This document shows positions 1-6,936 of a stretch of DNA of 16,518 nt, one piece after another. The position numbers were made by a program, and so were the translations under genes. The DNA is from WVWN01 sp964563535 (lineage in GTDB: Bacteria; RBG-13-66-14; B26-G2; WVWN01). The notes under the pieces were generated by a model. That model did not search any database. It was not told where the DNA came from and saw nothing but the letters and a program-made list of their open reading frames with translations. Numbering within the stretch: the first letter of the stretch is position 1; every line of letters begins with the position of its first letter. The DNA lies in the NCBI GenBank assembly GCA_964563535.1, contig CAZLXP010000057.1, positions 1 through 16,518 of the forward strand, read 5' to 3'.

Positions 1-247
1 TCAGGTTTTACCACCTGACGGCCGCCGGCGTCGGATGGAAACATCCGACGCCACTATCGTCCGGAGGCGCCGCGGGAAACGCGGGAGCCCGCTTGACGCG
101 GAGCGAGACATGAGTACAGAACCGGGATCCGCCGAGGGTGGGGGCCGTCAGGTTTTCCAACCTGACGTCGACCGGCTTCGCAGGGGGTGCCGTCAGGTTT
201 TACCACCTGACGGCCGCCGGCGTCGGATGGAAACATCCGACGCCACT
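1..247. repeat. Cluster of GNAA-loop palindromes with a 55-bp exact direct repeat
   Basis: Positions 1-55 are repeated exactly at 193-247. Each copy holds two palindromes. The first is at 190-213 (cut by the window edge in the left copy), with arms CCGTCAGGT/ACCTGACGG. The second is at 27-52 and 219-244, with perfect 11-bp arms GGCGTCGGATG around a GAAA loop. A further palindrome at 146-167 has arms CGTCAGGTT around TTCC, which is GGAA on the other strand. Small ORFs crossing this block run through the repeats and show no protein-like features, so I treat the block as non-coding. Possible roles are REP-type elements, RNA hairpins or cruciforms. Which of these applies cannot be settled from sequence alone. 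Confidence 0.85.
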
Positions 248-299
248 GCCGCGGGGGCGCCGCGGGCGCGTTTTTATTTATAACCCGGGTAAATTATCC

Positions 300-328
300 T
301 TGACACGGCGGCCCGAATATTTTAGATT
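300..328 (+). promoter_or_regulatory. Sigma70-like promoter upstream of the acyl-CoA cluster
   Basis: A perfect TTGACA (300-305) is followed after 17 bp by TAGATT (323-328), which matches four of six positions of TATAAT. It lies in an AT-rich stretch after the GC-rich palindromes. Transcription would start near 335, giving a leader of about 180 nt before the HMG-CoA synthase start at 515. A second AT-rich box, TATATT (483-488), has no matching -35 and is a weaker alternative start close to the gene. Confidence 0.6.
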
Positions 329-514
329 TTCCTTCCTCGTGAATTCGTTCGCGAAGTTAACGGAATAGGTCGCGATTACAGCGCTGAACGGTTTGTACTC
401 GCCAATTTTATCGCGTTCTTTGCCAGGCGTGCCAGGCGCCGTCGCTTGCCGATTTAACCCGCCCGGATGTTACGAGGGTGGGTATATTTATCCTCTCGCA
501 GGAGGTCAAGGCGT
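329..514 (+). other. Untranslated leader of HMG-CoA synthase
   Basis: This non-coding stretch lies between the predicted promoter and the first gene. It contains a short direct repeat of GCCAGGCG (422-438 region) and ends with a strong Shine-Dalgarno AGGAGGT (500-506), 8 nt before the ATG at 515. I see no known riboswitch or attenuator and no convincing small ORF. Confidence 0.4.
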
Positions 515-1570
515 ATGCCGGGAATCGTAGGCTGGGGCTGCCACATGCCGCGGTATCGGATTAAAGTCGAAGAGATCGCGAAAGTATGGGGCGCCGACGC
601 CCAGGCGTATAAGAAAGGCCTCAACGTCCAGGAGAAATCGGTCCCGGCGCGAGACACGGACACCATAACGCTCTCGGTTACGGCGGCGCGGCGGGCGGTG
701 GCTCGAGCCGGCGTCGACCCGGGCCAAATCGGCGCCTGCTACGTCGGCTCCGAGTCGCACCCATACGCCGTCAAGCCGTCGGGGACGACGGTGGCGGAAG
801 CGCTGGGCGCCACGCCCGAATGTCGCTGCGCCGACTTCGAGTTCGCGTGCAAGGCGGGGACGGAGGCGATGACGGTCGCGCTGGGCCTAGTGGACGCCGG
901 GTACGTAAAATACGCGCTGGGCATCGGCGCGGATACGTCGCAGGGCGCGCCCGGCGACGCGCTCGAGTATACGGCCTCCGCCGGCGCCGCGGCCTTCGTG
1001 ATGGGCGCCGACAAACTGGTCGCCGAATGCGAGCACACTTATTCTTATATGACCGACACGGCGGACTTCTGGCGGCGCGAGCATCAATATTACCCGCAGC
1101 ACGCCGGCCGCTTCACCGGCGAGCCCGCGTACTTCAAACACGTCCTCGGTTGCGCCAGGGGCATTATGGGGAAAGCGGGCCTTAAGGCCGGGGACTTCGC
1201 CTATTGCGTCTTCCACCAGCCCAACGGCAAGTTCCCGGCCGCGGTCGCGAAGGACCTCGGCTTCAAACCGGAGCAATGGGAGCAAGGGCTGCTGAGCCCG
1301 CTCTTGGGTAATACGTACTCCGGCTCGTCGCCGATGGGCTTGACCGCTCTCCTCGACGTCGCGAAGCCCGGCGACCGGATCCTGCACGTCTCGTACGGCT
1401 CGGGCGCCGGCTCCGACGGCTTCGTCTTCCGTTGCACGGACCGCATACGGGAAGTGCAAGACCTCGCGCCGAAGACGCGGGAACTTTTAGAAGGCGAGCG
1501 CTTCTATCTCGAGTACGGCGAGTACGCGAAGTTCCGCGGCAAGATAATAATGAACGTCAAAGGAGCATAG
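515..1570 (+). CDS. Hydroxymethylglutaryl-CoA synthase, archaeal type
   Basis: This enzyme condenses acetyl-CoA with acetoacetyl-CoA to form HMG-CoA. The 351-aa product belongs to the archaeal-type HMG-CoA synthase group of the thiolase fold. The catalytic Cys112 lies in F-A-C-K-A-G-T, Glu80 in V-G-S-E-S, and His234 in V-F-H-Q-P-N-G, giving the expected Glu-Cys-His set. I chose ATG 515 because AGGAGGT (500-506) sits 8 nt upstream and the protein then begins M-P-G-I-V-G-W-G, as expected for the family. An in-frame ATG at 467 would add 16 basic residues with no ribosome site. The thiolase starts 3 nt after the stop and the DUF35 gene follows, which is the arrangement of the archaeal thiolase/HMG-CoA synthase channeling complex. 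No HMG-CoA reductase is present, so a mevalonate role is not shown. Confidence 0.93.
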   Translation: MPGIVGWGCHMPRYRIKVEEIAKVWGADAQAYKKGLNVQEKSVPARDTDTITLSVTAARRAVARAGVDPGQIGACYVGSESHPYAVKPSGTTVAEALGATPECRCADFEFACKAGTEAMTVALGLVDAGYVKYALGIGADTSQGAPGDALEYTASAGAAAFVMGADKLVAECEHTYSYMTDTADFWRREHQYYPQHAGRFTGEPAYFKHVLGCARGIMGKAGLKAGDFAYCVFHQPNGKFPAAVAKDLGFKPEQWEQGLLSPLLGNTYSGSSPMGLTALLDVAKPGDRILHVSYGSGAGSDGFVFRCTDRIREVQDLAPKTRELLEGERFYLEYGEYAKFRGKIIMNVKGA

Positions 1571-1573
1571 TAC

Positions 1574-2734
1574 ATGAGGGACGTTGCCGTAATCGGCGTG
1601 GGCGCCAACCCCAAGTGGGGCGAGCTGTGGGGCCGGTCGCTCCGCGATATTTTCGTAGAGGCGGCGCTCGCGGCGATAGACGACGCCGGCGTCGACCACG
1701 TCGACGGCATGTACGTGGGCTGCATGTCGTCCGGCCTCTTCACCGGCCAGGAACACATCGGCTCGCTCTTGGCGGATTACCTGGGCCAGCGGCACCTGCC
1801 GGCGACGCGGGTAGAGAGTGCCTGCGCCTCGGGGGGCGCCGCGGTTAAGGCCGCGTTTCTGGAAGTCGCGAGCGGCCACGGCGATATCGTCCTCGCCGGC
1901 GGCGTGGAGAAGATGACGGACGTGAGCGGCGCCGACGCGACGTACGCGTTGGGGACCGCCGCCGACGCCGAGTACGAGTGCTACCACGGCGCCACGTTCC
2001 CGGGCCTTTACGCCATGATCGCCCGGGCGCACATGGACCGCTACGGCACGACGCCGGAGATGCTGGCACAGGTGGCAGTCAAGAACCACGACAACGGCGC
2101 CCTCAACCCCATGGCGCAGTATCCCTTCAAATTAACCGTCGACCAGGTGTTGAAGTCGGTCATGGTCGCGGACCCGCTGCACATCCTCGACTGCTCGCCC
2201 ATTACGGACGGCGCCGCCGCCGCGATTTTATGCCCGCTCGAAACGGCGAAGAAGTTGTCGAAGAAGCTCCCGATTAAAGTCGCCGGCGTAGGCCACGCCA
2301 CCGACACCATCCAGCTCGCCCAGCGCGAGGATATGACCTGGCTCGAGTCAACCGCCAAGGCCGCGGAACGGGCGTTCAAGATGGCCGGCGTCAAGATAAA
2401 AGATGTCGACCTGTGTGAGGTCCACGACTGCTTCACCATCGCGGAGCTCGTGGTAATAGAATCGTTGGGGCTGGTGAAGAGGGGCGAGGGCGGCAAGGCC
2501 ACGCTGGCCGGCCGGACGGCGCGCGACGGCGACATCCCGGTCAACACCTCCGGCGGCCTGAAGGCCAAGGGCCACCCCGTCGGCGCGACGGGCGTGGCGC
2601 AGGTGATGGAGGTCGTGAAGCAGCTCCGCGGCGAGGCCGGCTCGAGACAAATAAAAGGGGCGAAACGGGGCCTGACGCAGAACATGGGTGGCTCGGGCGG
2701 CTCCGCCGTCGTGCACATATTGGAGGTGGCTTAG
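1574..2734 (+). CDS. Acetyl-CoA C-acetyltransferase (thiolase, archaeal/SCP-x-like)
   Basis: This thiolase is expected to interconvert two acetyl-CoA with acetoacetyl-CoA. The 386-aa protein has the nucleophilic Cys84 in E-S-A-C-A-S-G-G, a V-H-D-C-F-T motif where classical thiolases have N-E-A-F, and the C-terminal glycine-rich G-G-L-K-A-K-G-H-P-V-G-A-T-G block with the active-site His. The H-D-C-F form marks the SCP-x/archaeal thiolase branch that pairs with HMG-CoA synthase. AAAGGAG at 1559-1565 lies 8 nt before the ATG. The gene starts 3 nt after the HMG-CoA synthase stop, so the two are surely co-translated. In the archaeal complex the thiolase hands acetoacetyl-CoA directly to HMG-CoA synthase; that this happens here is inferred from the conserved gene trio. 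Confidence 0.93.
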   Translation: MRDVAVIGVGANPKWGELWGRSLRDIFVEAALAAIDDAGVDHVDGMYVGCMSSGLFTGQEHIGSLLADYLGQRHLPATRVESACASGGAAVKAAFLEVASGHGDIVLAGGVEKMTDVSGADATYALGTAADAEYECYHGATFPGLYAMIARAHMDRYGTTPEMLAQVAVKNHDNGALNPMAQYPFKLTVDQVLKSVMVADPLHILDCSPITDGAAAAILCPLETAKKLSKKLPIKVAGVGHATDTIQLAQREDMTWLESTAKAAERAFKMAGVKIKDVDLCEVHDCFTIAELVVIESLGLVKRGEGGKATLAGRTARDGDIPVNTSGGLKAKGHPVGATGVAQVMEVVKQLRGEAGSRQIKGAKRGLTQNMGGSGGSAVVHILEVA

Positions 2735-2738
2735 GTAT

Positions 2739-3149
2739 ATGCCGTCGGCCGGATATACGAGGGAAATACCGCAGCGCTACCGCCTGGAGGCGGCTAAGTG
2801 CGCTAGCTGCGGTAAAATATACTATCCGCCGCGGCTGGTGTGCGCGGCGTGCGGCGGCCGCGAGTTCGATACGGTCAAACTCCCGGATACCGGCAAGGTG
2901 GTTACGTATACGGTCATCCGCGTCGGCCCGGGCGACTTCGCCGAGGAGGTCCCGTACGCCCTCGGCATCGTCGAGATGGAGGGCGGCGTGCGCCTTATGG
3001 CGCAGCTGGTGGACGTGCCGCTCGACGGCATAAAAACGGGCATGTCGGTCCGGCTCGAGTTCCGCAAGATATACGAGGAGGGGAAGGCCGGCATAATATG
3101 TTACGGCCACAAGGCCGTCCCGGCGTCGTGGGGGCGAACGGCCCGGTAG
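2739..3149 (+). CDS. DUF35 Zn-ribbon/OB-fold protein, scaffold of the thiolase/HMG-CoA synthase complex
   Basis: The product is 136 aa. An N-terminal rubredoxin-like zinc ribbon (Cys21, Cys24, Cys35, Cys38 in K-C-A-S-C-G...V-C-A-A-C-G) is followed by an OB-fold domain (about residues 45-120). This is the DUF35 architecture. In a methanogen the homologous protein bridges thiolase and HMG-CoA synthase and contributes to a shared CoA site. ATG 2739 is chosen because GGAGGTGG (2722-2729) precedes it and the protein then starts just ahead of the zinc ribbon; an upstream in-frame start at 2688 would overlap the thiolase. The last residues (A-S-W-G-R-T-A-R) are unusual, and the stop codon (3147-3149) falls inside a GTAGGGGCGC repeat linked to the next gene, so the C-terminus may have been rewritten by that insertion. 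Confidence 0.9.
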   Translation: MPSAGYTREIPQRYRLEAAKCASCGKIYYPPRLVCAACGGREFDTVKLPDTGKVVTYTVIRVGPGDFAEEVPYALGIVEMEGGVRLMAQLVDVPLDGIKTGMSVRLEFRKIYEEGKAGIICYGHKAVPASWGRTAR

Positions 3150-3176
3150 GGGCGCAAAGCCAATAGCGATGCATCG
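3146..3176. repeat. REP-like half element left of the transposase
   Basis: GTAGGGGCGCAAAGCC (3146-3161) shares its GTAGGGGCG core with the full palindrome inside the transposase gene and its GGGGCGCAA core with the hairpin at 3792-3813. A 10-bp palindrome CGATGCATCG follows at 3167-3176. It overlaps the stop codon of the DUF35 gene and probably marks the left edge of the inserted segment. Confidence 0.5.
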
Positions 3177-3187
3177 GTTTTAATGAA

Positions 3188-3781
3188 ATGATAAACGGCC
3201 CGGACAAACGCCGCCGTTCGATCAGGCTTACGGGTTACGATTATTCGGCGCCCGGCGCGTTTTTCGTAACGTTGTGTGCCGACCGGCGGCGTTGTCTATT
3301 TGGTAAGGTTGACGCGGACGGCGTCGCGTTAAACGCCTTAGGTAGAATTGCCGCACAAGAATGGCTTCGTTCCGCGGCGGTGCGCGAAGAGATAGATTTG
3401 GACGCGTTTGTGGTAATGCCGAATCACGTTCACGGTATCGTCGTCATCAAACACGATATTTATGGCAATAATGTAGGGGCGACTGGCCAGTCGCCCCTAC
3501 AACAACCCGATTGTCCGCCCCGGGGGCCGGTGTGCCGTTCTTTAGCGTCGTTTATCGTCGGTTATAAAGGTGCCGTAACCAAACGGATTAACGCGTTACG
3601 CGGAACGCCGGGGCTTCCGGCCTGGCAACGTAATTACTACGAACGCATTTTACGGAACGACGACGAATTGAATAGGGCAAGGTTTTATATTGAAGACAAC
3701 CCGGCGCGGTGGGCGGACGACCGATATAACCCGGACCGCCGCCCGCGGCGAGACCCGGTAAAAACGCCGGTATTACAATAA
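3188..3781 (+). CDS. REP-associated tyrosine transposase (RAYT, Y1/HUH family)
   Basis: This 197-aa single-strand DNA transposase belongs to the IS200/IS605-related RAYT family, which processes REP palindromes. It begins with the typical R-R-S-I-R-L-x-G-Y-D-Y-S-x-P-G-A-F-F-V-T start. It carries the HUH pair His80/His82 in M-P-N-H-V-H-G-I-V and the C-terminal block with candidate catalytic Tyr150/Tyr151 in R-N-Y-Y-E-R-I-L-R-N-D-D-E-L. Length and key residues look intact. A perfect 28-bp palindrome sits within the reading frame (residues about 96-105) between the HUH strand and the C-terminal helix, and REP-like hairpins flank the gene. It separates the HMG-CoA synthase module from the carboxyltransferase and has a more mixed base composition than its neighbours. 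Confidence 0.9.
   Translation: MINGPDKRRRSIRLTGYDYSAPGAFFVTLCADRRRCLFGKVDADGVALNALGRIAAQEWLRSAAVREEIDLDAFVVMPNHVHGIVVIKHDIYGNNVGATGQSPLQQPDCPPRGPVCRSLASFIVGYKGAVTKRINALRGTPGLPAWQRNYYERILRNDDELNRARFYIEDNPARWADDRYNPDRRPRRDPVKTPVLQ
3473..3500. repeat. Perfect 28-bp palindrome inside the transposase gene
   Basis: The half-arm GTAGGGGCGACTGG is followed directly by its exact reverse complement, with no spacer. It is read through in frame as V-G-A-T-G-Q-S-P-L-Q. The GTAGGGGCG start is shared with the repeat at 3146. It is probably a REP substrate of the encoded RAYT that is carried inside its own gene. Confidence 0.85.
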
Positions 3782-3791
3782 CGGCGGCGTT

Positions 3792-3813
3792 GGGGCGCAA
3801 GGCCATGCGCCCC
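3792..3813. repeat. REP-like hairpin right of the transposase
   Basis: Arms GGGGCGCA (3792-3799) and TGCGCCCC (3806-3813) enclose AGGCCA. The left arm and loop resemble the half element at 3146-3161. It is probably the right border of the RAYT segment and lies just before the carboxyltransferase start. Confidence 0.6.
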
Positions 3814-3825
3814 CGCATAGATATT

Positions 3826-5433
3826 ATGTTCCGCCTCGAGTCTAAGGTTGATACGAAATCGGCTGAGTTCAAGAAGAACCGCGACGTGAACGTCGCGGTC
3901 GTCGCGGAATACCGCGAGCGGCTGGCGCAGGTCCGCGAGATGGGCCCCGCCGACCAGCGGGAGCGCCACGTCGGCCGCGGCAAGATGCTGGTCCGCGACC
4001 GCCTCCGCGGCCTCTTCGACCGCAACACCCCCTTCCTGGAGTTCAGCCCCCTCGCCGCCTGGGAGATGTACGATAACGAGGCGCCGTGCGCGGGCCTCGT
4101 CACCGGCGTGGGCGTCGTCCACGGCCGCGAGGTTCTGGTCGTCGCCAACGACGCCACCGTCAAGGGCGGCACCTATTTCCCCGTCACCATAAAGAAGCAC
4201 GTCCGCGCGCAAGAGGTCGCGCTGAAAAACCGCCTCCCGTGCGTCTACCTCGTCGACTCGGGCGGGATCTTCCTGCCGCTGCAGGAGGGGACCTTCCCCG
4301 ACCGCGACCACTTCGGCCGCATATTTTACAACCAGGCGCGCCTCTCGGCCCTCAACATCCCCCAGATCGCGTGCGTTATGGGCTCGTGCACCGCGGGCGG
4401 CGCGTATCAGCCGGCGATGTCGGACGAGGCCATCATCGTGCGCAAAGAGGGGACGATCTTCATCGGCGGCCCGCCGCTGGTCAAGGCCGCCACCGGCGAG
4501 GAGGTCACCGACGAGGAGCTGGGCGGCGCCGACGTCCACTGCCGCATCTCGGGCGTCGCCGACCACTACGCCCTCAACGACGAGCACGCGCTGGAGATGT
4601 GCCGCAACGTCGTGCAGAACCTCGAGGCGCCGCGGCGCTACGAGCTCGGCCGCGAGGAGCCCGAAGACCCCCACTACGACCCGGAGGAGCTTTACGGCGT
4701 CATCCCCGCCAACGTCAACAAGCCCTACGACATCCGCGAGGTCATCGCGCGCCTCGTCGACGGCTCGCGCTTCCACGAGTTCAAGGAGCTCTACGCGCCG
4801 ACGATCGTGTGCGGCTTCGCGCGGTTGATGGGATACCCCGTCGGCATCCTCGGCAACAACGGCGTCCTCTTCTCGGAGTCGTCCTTGAAGGCGTCGCACT
4901 TCATCGAGCTGTGCACCATGCGCCGCATCCCCATAATGTTTTTACAGAACATAACCGGTTTCATCGTCGGCAAGCAGTACGAACACGGCGGCATCGCCCG
5001 GGACGGCGCCAAGCTCGTCCACGCCGTGGCCTGCGCCGACGTGCCCAAGTTCACCGTCATCGTCGGCGGCTCCTACGGCGCCGGCAACTACGCTATGTGC
5101 GGCCGGGCGTACGAGCCGCGGCTGTTGTGGATGTGGCCCAACGCCCGCATCTGCGTCATGGGAGGCGACCAGGCCTCGAACGTCCTCCTCACCGTGAAGC
5201 TCCGTCAACTCGAAAAGAAGGGCATCGCGTGGACCGAGGAGCAGAAGGAGGAGTTCCGCCGGCCGGTGATGGAGGAGTACGAGCGCCAGAGCACGCCGTA
5301 CTACTCGACGGCGCGCATTTGGGACGACGGCATCCTGGAGCCGACGGAGACGCGGACGGCGCTGGGCCTCGCGATCGCGATGTCCTTGAACGCGCCCATC
5401 CCGGAGACGCGCTACGGCGTGTTTAGGATGTAG
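3826..5433 (+). CDS. mccB: Acyl-CoA carboxylase carboxyltransferase (beta) subunit, methylcrotonyl-CoA carboxylase type
   Basis: This biotin-dependent carboxyltransferase transfers CO2 from carboxybiotin to an acyl-CoA, most likely 3-methylcrotonyl-CoA to give 3-methylglutaconyl-CoA. From ATG 3826 it is 535 aa, the usual size for MCC beta. It has two crotonase-like halves. MCC/geranyl-type signatures include A-N-D-A-T-V-K-G-G-T-Y-F-P-V-T, the block V-D-S-G-G-I-F-L-P, M-G-S-C-T-A-G-G-A-Y, and G-G-S-Y-G-A-G-N-Y-A-M-C-G-R-A-Y. It ends R-Y-G-V-F-R-M, the expected intact C-terminus. The start is uncertain: ATG 3805 and TTG 3790 are also in frame but lie within or beside the REP-like hairpin, and none of the three has a clear ribosome site. 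ATG 3826 gives M-F-R-L-E-S-K-V-D, the usual family start. The partner biotin carboxylase and carrier are downstream at 8262-10293. Confidence 0.9.
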   Translation: MFRLESKVDTKSAEFKKNRDVNVAVVAEYRERLAQVREMGPADQRERHVGRGKMLVRDRLRGLFDRNTPFLEFSPLAAWEMYDNEAPCAGLVTGVGVVHGREVLVVANDATVKGGTYFPVTIKKHVRAQEVALKNRLPCVYLVDSGGIFLPLQEGTFPDRDHFGRIFYNQARLSALNIPQIACVMGSCTAGGAYQPAMSDEAIIVRKEGTIFIGGPPLVKAATGEEVTDEELGGADVHCRISGVADHYALNDEHALEMCRNVVQNLEAPRRYELGREEPEDPHYDPEELYGVIPANVNKPYDIREVIARLVDGSRFHEFKELYAPTIVCGFARLMGYPVGILGNNGVLFSESSLKASHFIELCTMRRIPIMFLQNITGFIVGKQYEHGGIARDGAKLVHAVACADVPKFTVIVGGSYGAGNYAMCGRAYEPRLLWMWPNARICVMGGDQASNVLLTVKLRQLEKKGIAWTEEQKEEFRRPVMEEYERQSTPYYSTARIWDDGILEPTETRTALGLAIAMSLNAPIPETRYGVFRM

Positions 5434-5751
5434 ATGGATGACCTAAAAAAAATCCTCCCCGACCTCAAAACGCGGCTCCGTGATCGCTATGGCGAGCGGC
5501 TCGTGAAGCTCATCCTCTTCGGCTCGCACGCCCGCGGCGAGGCGACGGAGGATTCCGACGTCGACGTGCTGGCGGTCGTGAAGGATTTGGGAAATCCGGG
5601 CGAAGAACTATTCCAGGCGAGCGACGACGCCGCGGCGGTATCGTTCGACTACGACACATTAATAGGCTTAGTGCTGGCGTCGGAAGAGGAATTCTACGCG
5701 AAAAAAACGCCTTTACTTCTTAACGTACGCCGCGAGGGCGTGGAAGTTTGA
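5434..5751 (+). CDS. MNT-type minimal nucleotidyltransferase (putative antitoxin)
   Basis: The 105-aa protein has the minimal nucleotidyltransferase fold with G30-S31-x10-D42-x-D44 (L-F-G-S-H-A-R-G-E-A-T-E-D-S-D-V-D), the nucleotide and metal binding signature of the MNT/MntA family. Characterised MntA antitoxins inactivate a partner HEPN toxin by adding AMP. The ATG follows the carboxyltransferase stop with no gap, and the HEPN gene overlaps its 3' end by 4 nt, so the pair is probably co-translated. It has no evident link to acyl-CoA metabolism and looks like an accessory pair dropped into the operon. An alternative is a housekeeping nucleotidyltransferase with a different partner. Function is inferred from family and pairing. 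Confidence 0.82.
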   Translation: MDDLKKILPDLKTRLRDRYGERLVKLILFGSHARGEATEDSDVDVLAVVKDLGNPGEELFQASDDAAAVSFDYDTLIGLVLASEEEFYAKKTPLLLNVRREGVEV

Positions 5752-6134
5752 AAAACGATAAAGAGGTACGGGAAGGTCTTGCGAAAGCGGCCGCGTTGCT
5801 CCGGTCGTGCCGATATTTATTGGAGGGCGGTTTCGACGTCGACGCGGCGTCCAAGGCATATTACGTGATGTACCACACGGCCCAAGCGCTTTTGCTCTCC
5901 GTCGGCAAATCTTATTCGTCGCACCGGGCCACCGCCGCCGCTTTCGCCGAAATGTTCGTGAAGAAGGGGGAGTTCCCGAAGGAGTTCCACCGCCGGCTTA
6001 CGAAGGCGTTCGATTTCCGTATGGGCGCGGATTATAAATTCGGATTTGAGATACCTAAAGACAAGGCTCAAGAACTCCACGACTGGGCCGCCGAGTTTCT
6101 GGCCGCCGCGGAGGAATACCTAAGGAAGAGCTAG
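5748..6134 (+). CDS. HEPN domain protein (UPF0332-like), partner of the MNT protein
   Basis: The 128-aa all-alpha protein matches the HEPN/UPF0332 pattern: an N-terminal helix pair, then S-K-A-Y-Y-V-M-Y-H-T-A-Q-A-L-L (about residues 35-49), a conserved middle S-S-H-R block, and the R-M-G-A-D-Y motif before a final helix. In MNT/HEPN pairs the HEPN protein is the toxin, often an RNase. I do not see the R-x4-6-H catalytic motif of nuclease HEPN proteins, so RNase activity is doubtful and the UPF0332 type may act differently. The start is TTG at 5748, within the 4-nt overlap TTGA with the MNT stop. The next gene begins 1 nt after the stop. The pair sits between two genes of the same pathway. Confidence 0.78.
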   Translation: MKNDKEVREGLAKAAALLRSCRYLLEGGFDVDAASKAYYVMYHTAQALLLSVGKSYSSHRATAAAFAEMFVKKGEFPKEFHRRLTKAFDFRMGADYKFGFEIPKDKAQELHDWAAEFLAAAEEYLRKS

Positions 6135-6135
6135 C

Positions 6136-6921
6136 GTGATCGCTTACGAGACGATAAAGGTCGAAGCCCAAGGCCCCGCTATTTGGGTGACGCTCAGCCG
6201 CGACGACGTCCGCAACGCCTTCAACGGCCGGATGTTGGATGAGCTGCTCGACGCGTTCGGGGCCGTGGCCGAAGTCCCCGGCGGCCGCGTCGTCGTCCTC
6301 ACCGGCGTCGGCTCGGCCTTCTGCGCCGGCGCGGACCTCAACTGGATGCGCGCCGTCCGCGGCTTCACGTACGAGCAGAACCTGGAGGAGTCGAACAAAG
6401 TGGCCGCGGTCATGCGGCGCATCTACGATTGCCCGCTGCCGACGATCGCGCGCGTCAACGGCCCGGCCATCGGCGGCGGCGCGGGGCTGGTCGCGTGCTG
6501 CGACCTGGCGGTGGCGAGCGAGGCCGCGCGCTTCAGCTTGAGCGAGGTTAAGCTCGGCCTTATCCCCAGCTGCATCTCGCCGTACGTTATCCGCAAGATA
6601 GGGGAGGGGAACGCCCGCGAGCTCTTCCTCACCGGCGAACGCATATCGGCCCCCAAGGCGCGCGAGATAGGTCTAATCAACGAGGTGGCGAAGGAGGAGA
6701 AGCTCGACGTCGTCGTCGCGAAGTGGCTCAGCCAACTCGTCACCTCCGGGCCGGCCGCGATCGCGAAGTGCAAGGAGCTTATCCGGAACGTGCCGCAGAT
6801 GGACCTGGACGAAGCGGGGCCGTACACCGCGGAGATGATCGCGCAGATGCGCGTCTCGGCGGAGGGCCAGGAGGGCATGGCGGCCTTCCTCGAGAAGCGC
6901 AAACCCAAGTGGGCGGAGTGA
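6136..6921 (+). CDS. liuC: Enoyl-CoA hydratase, methylglutaconyl-CoA hydratase (LiuC) type
   Basis: This 261-aa crotonase-fold enzyme probably interconverts 3-methylglutaconyl-CoA and HMG-CoA. A-F-C-A-G-A-D-L-N-W-M (residues 61-71) is the LiuC/AUH-like oxyanion-hole segment. G-G-G-A-G-L-V-A-C-C-D follows, and then L-S-E-V-K-L-G-L-I-P supplies the catalytic Glu. The other crotonase Glu (G-G-G-C-E-L in rat crotonase) is Gly here, as is usual in bacterial LiuC. A GTG start 1 nt after the HEPN stop is preceded by AAGGAAGAG. Myxobacterial LiuC can also run as a dehydratase on HMG-CoA, so the enzyme fits either direction of the pathway. It links the HMG-CoA synthase module to the carboxylase. Confidence 0.87.
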   Translation: MIAYETIKVEAQGPAIWVTLSRDDVRNAFNGRMLDELLDAFGAVAEVPGGRVVVLTGVGSAFCAGADLNWMRAVRGFTYEQNLEESNKVAAVMRRIYDCPLPTIARVNGPAIGGGAGLVACCDLAVASEAARFSLSEVKLGLIPSCISPYVIRKIGEGNARELFLTGERISAPKAREIGLINEVAKEEKLDVVVAKWLSQLVTSGPAAIAKCKELIRNVPQMDLDEAGPYTAEMIAQMRVSAEGQEGMAAFLEKRKPKWAE

Positions 6922-6936
6922 AAGAGGGAATGAGGG

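Noticed and set aside
35..368. Small plus-strand and minus-strand ORFs over the first 370 bases
   Set aside because: They run through perfect palindromes and the exact 55-bp repeat, have no ribosome sites and show no protein-like composition.
467..514. Upstream start for the HMG-CoA synthase
   Set aside because: It adds a basic N-terminus not expected for the family and lies upstream of the AGGAGGT site that serves ATG 515.
515..3149. Complete mevalonate pathway
   Set aside because: Only acetoacetyl-CoA/HMG-CoA formation is encoded. No HMG-CoA reductase or kinases are in the window.
4086..5426. 446-aa ORF overlapping the carboxyltransferase
   Set aside because: It is an Arg/His/Pro-rich shadow frame typical of high-GC genes. 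The carboxyltransferase frame has all family motifs.
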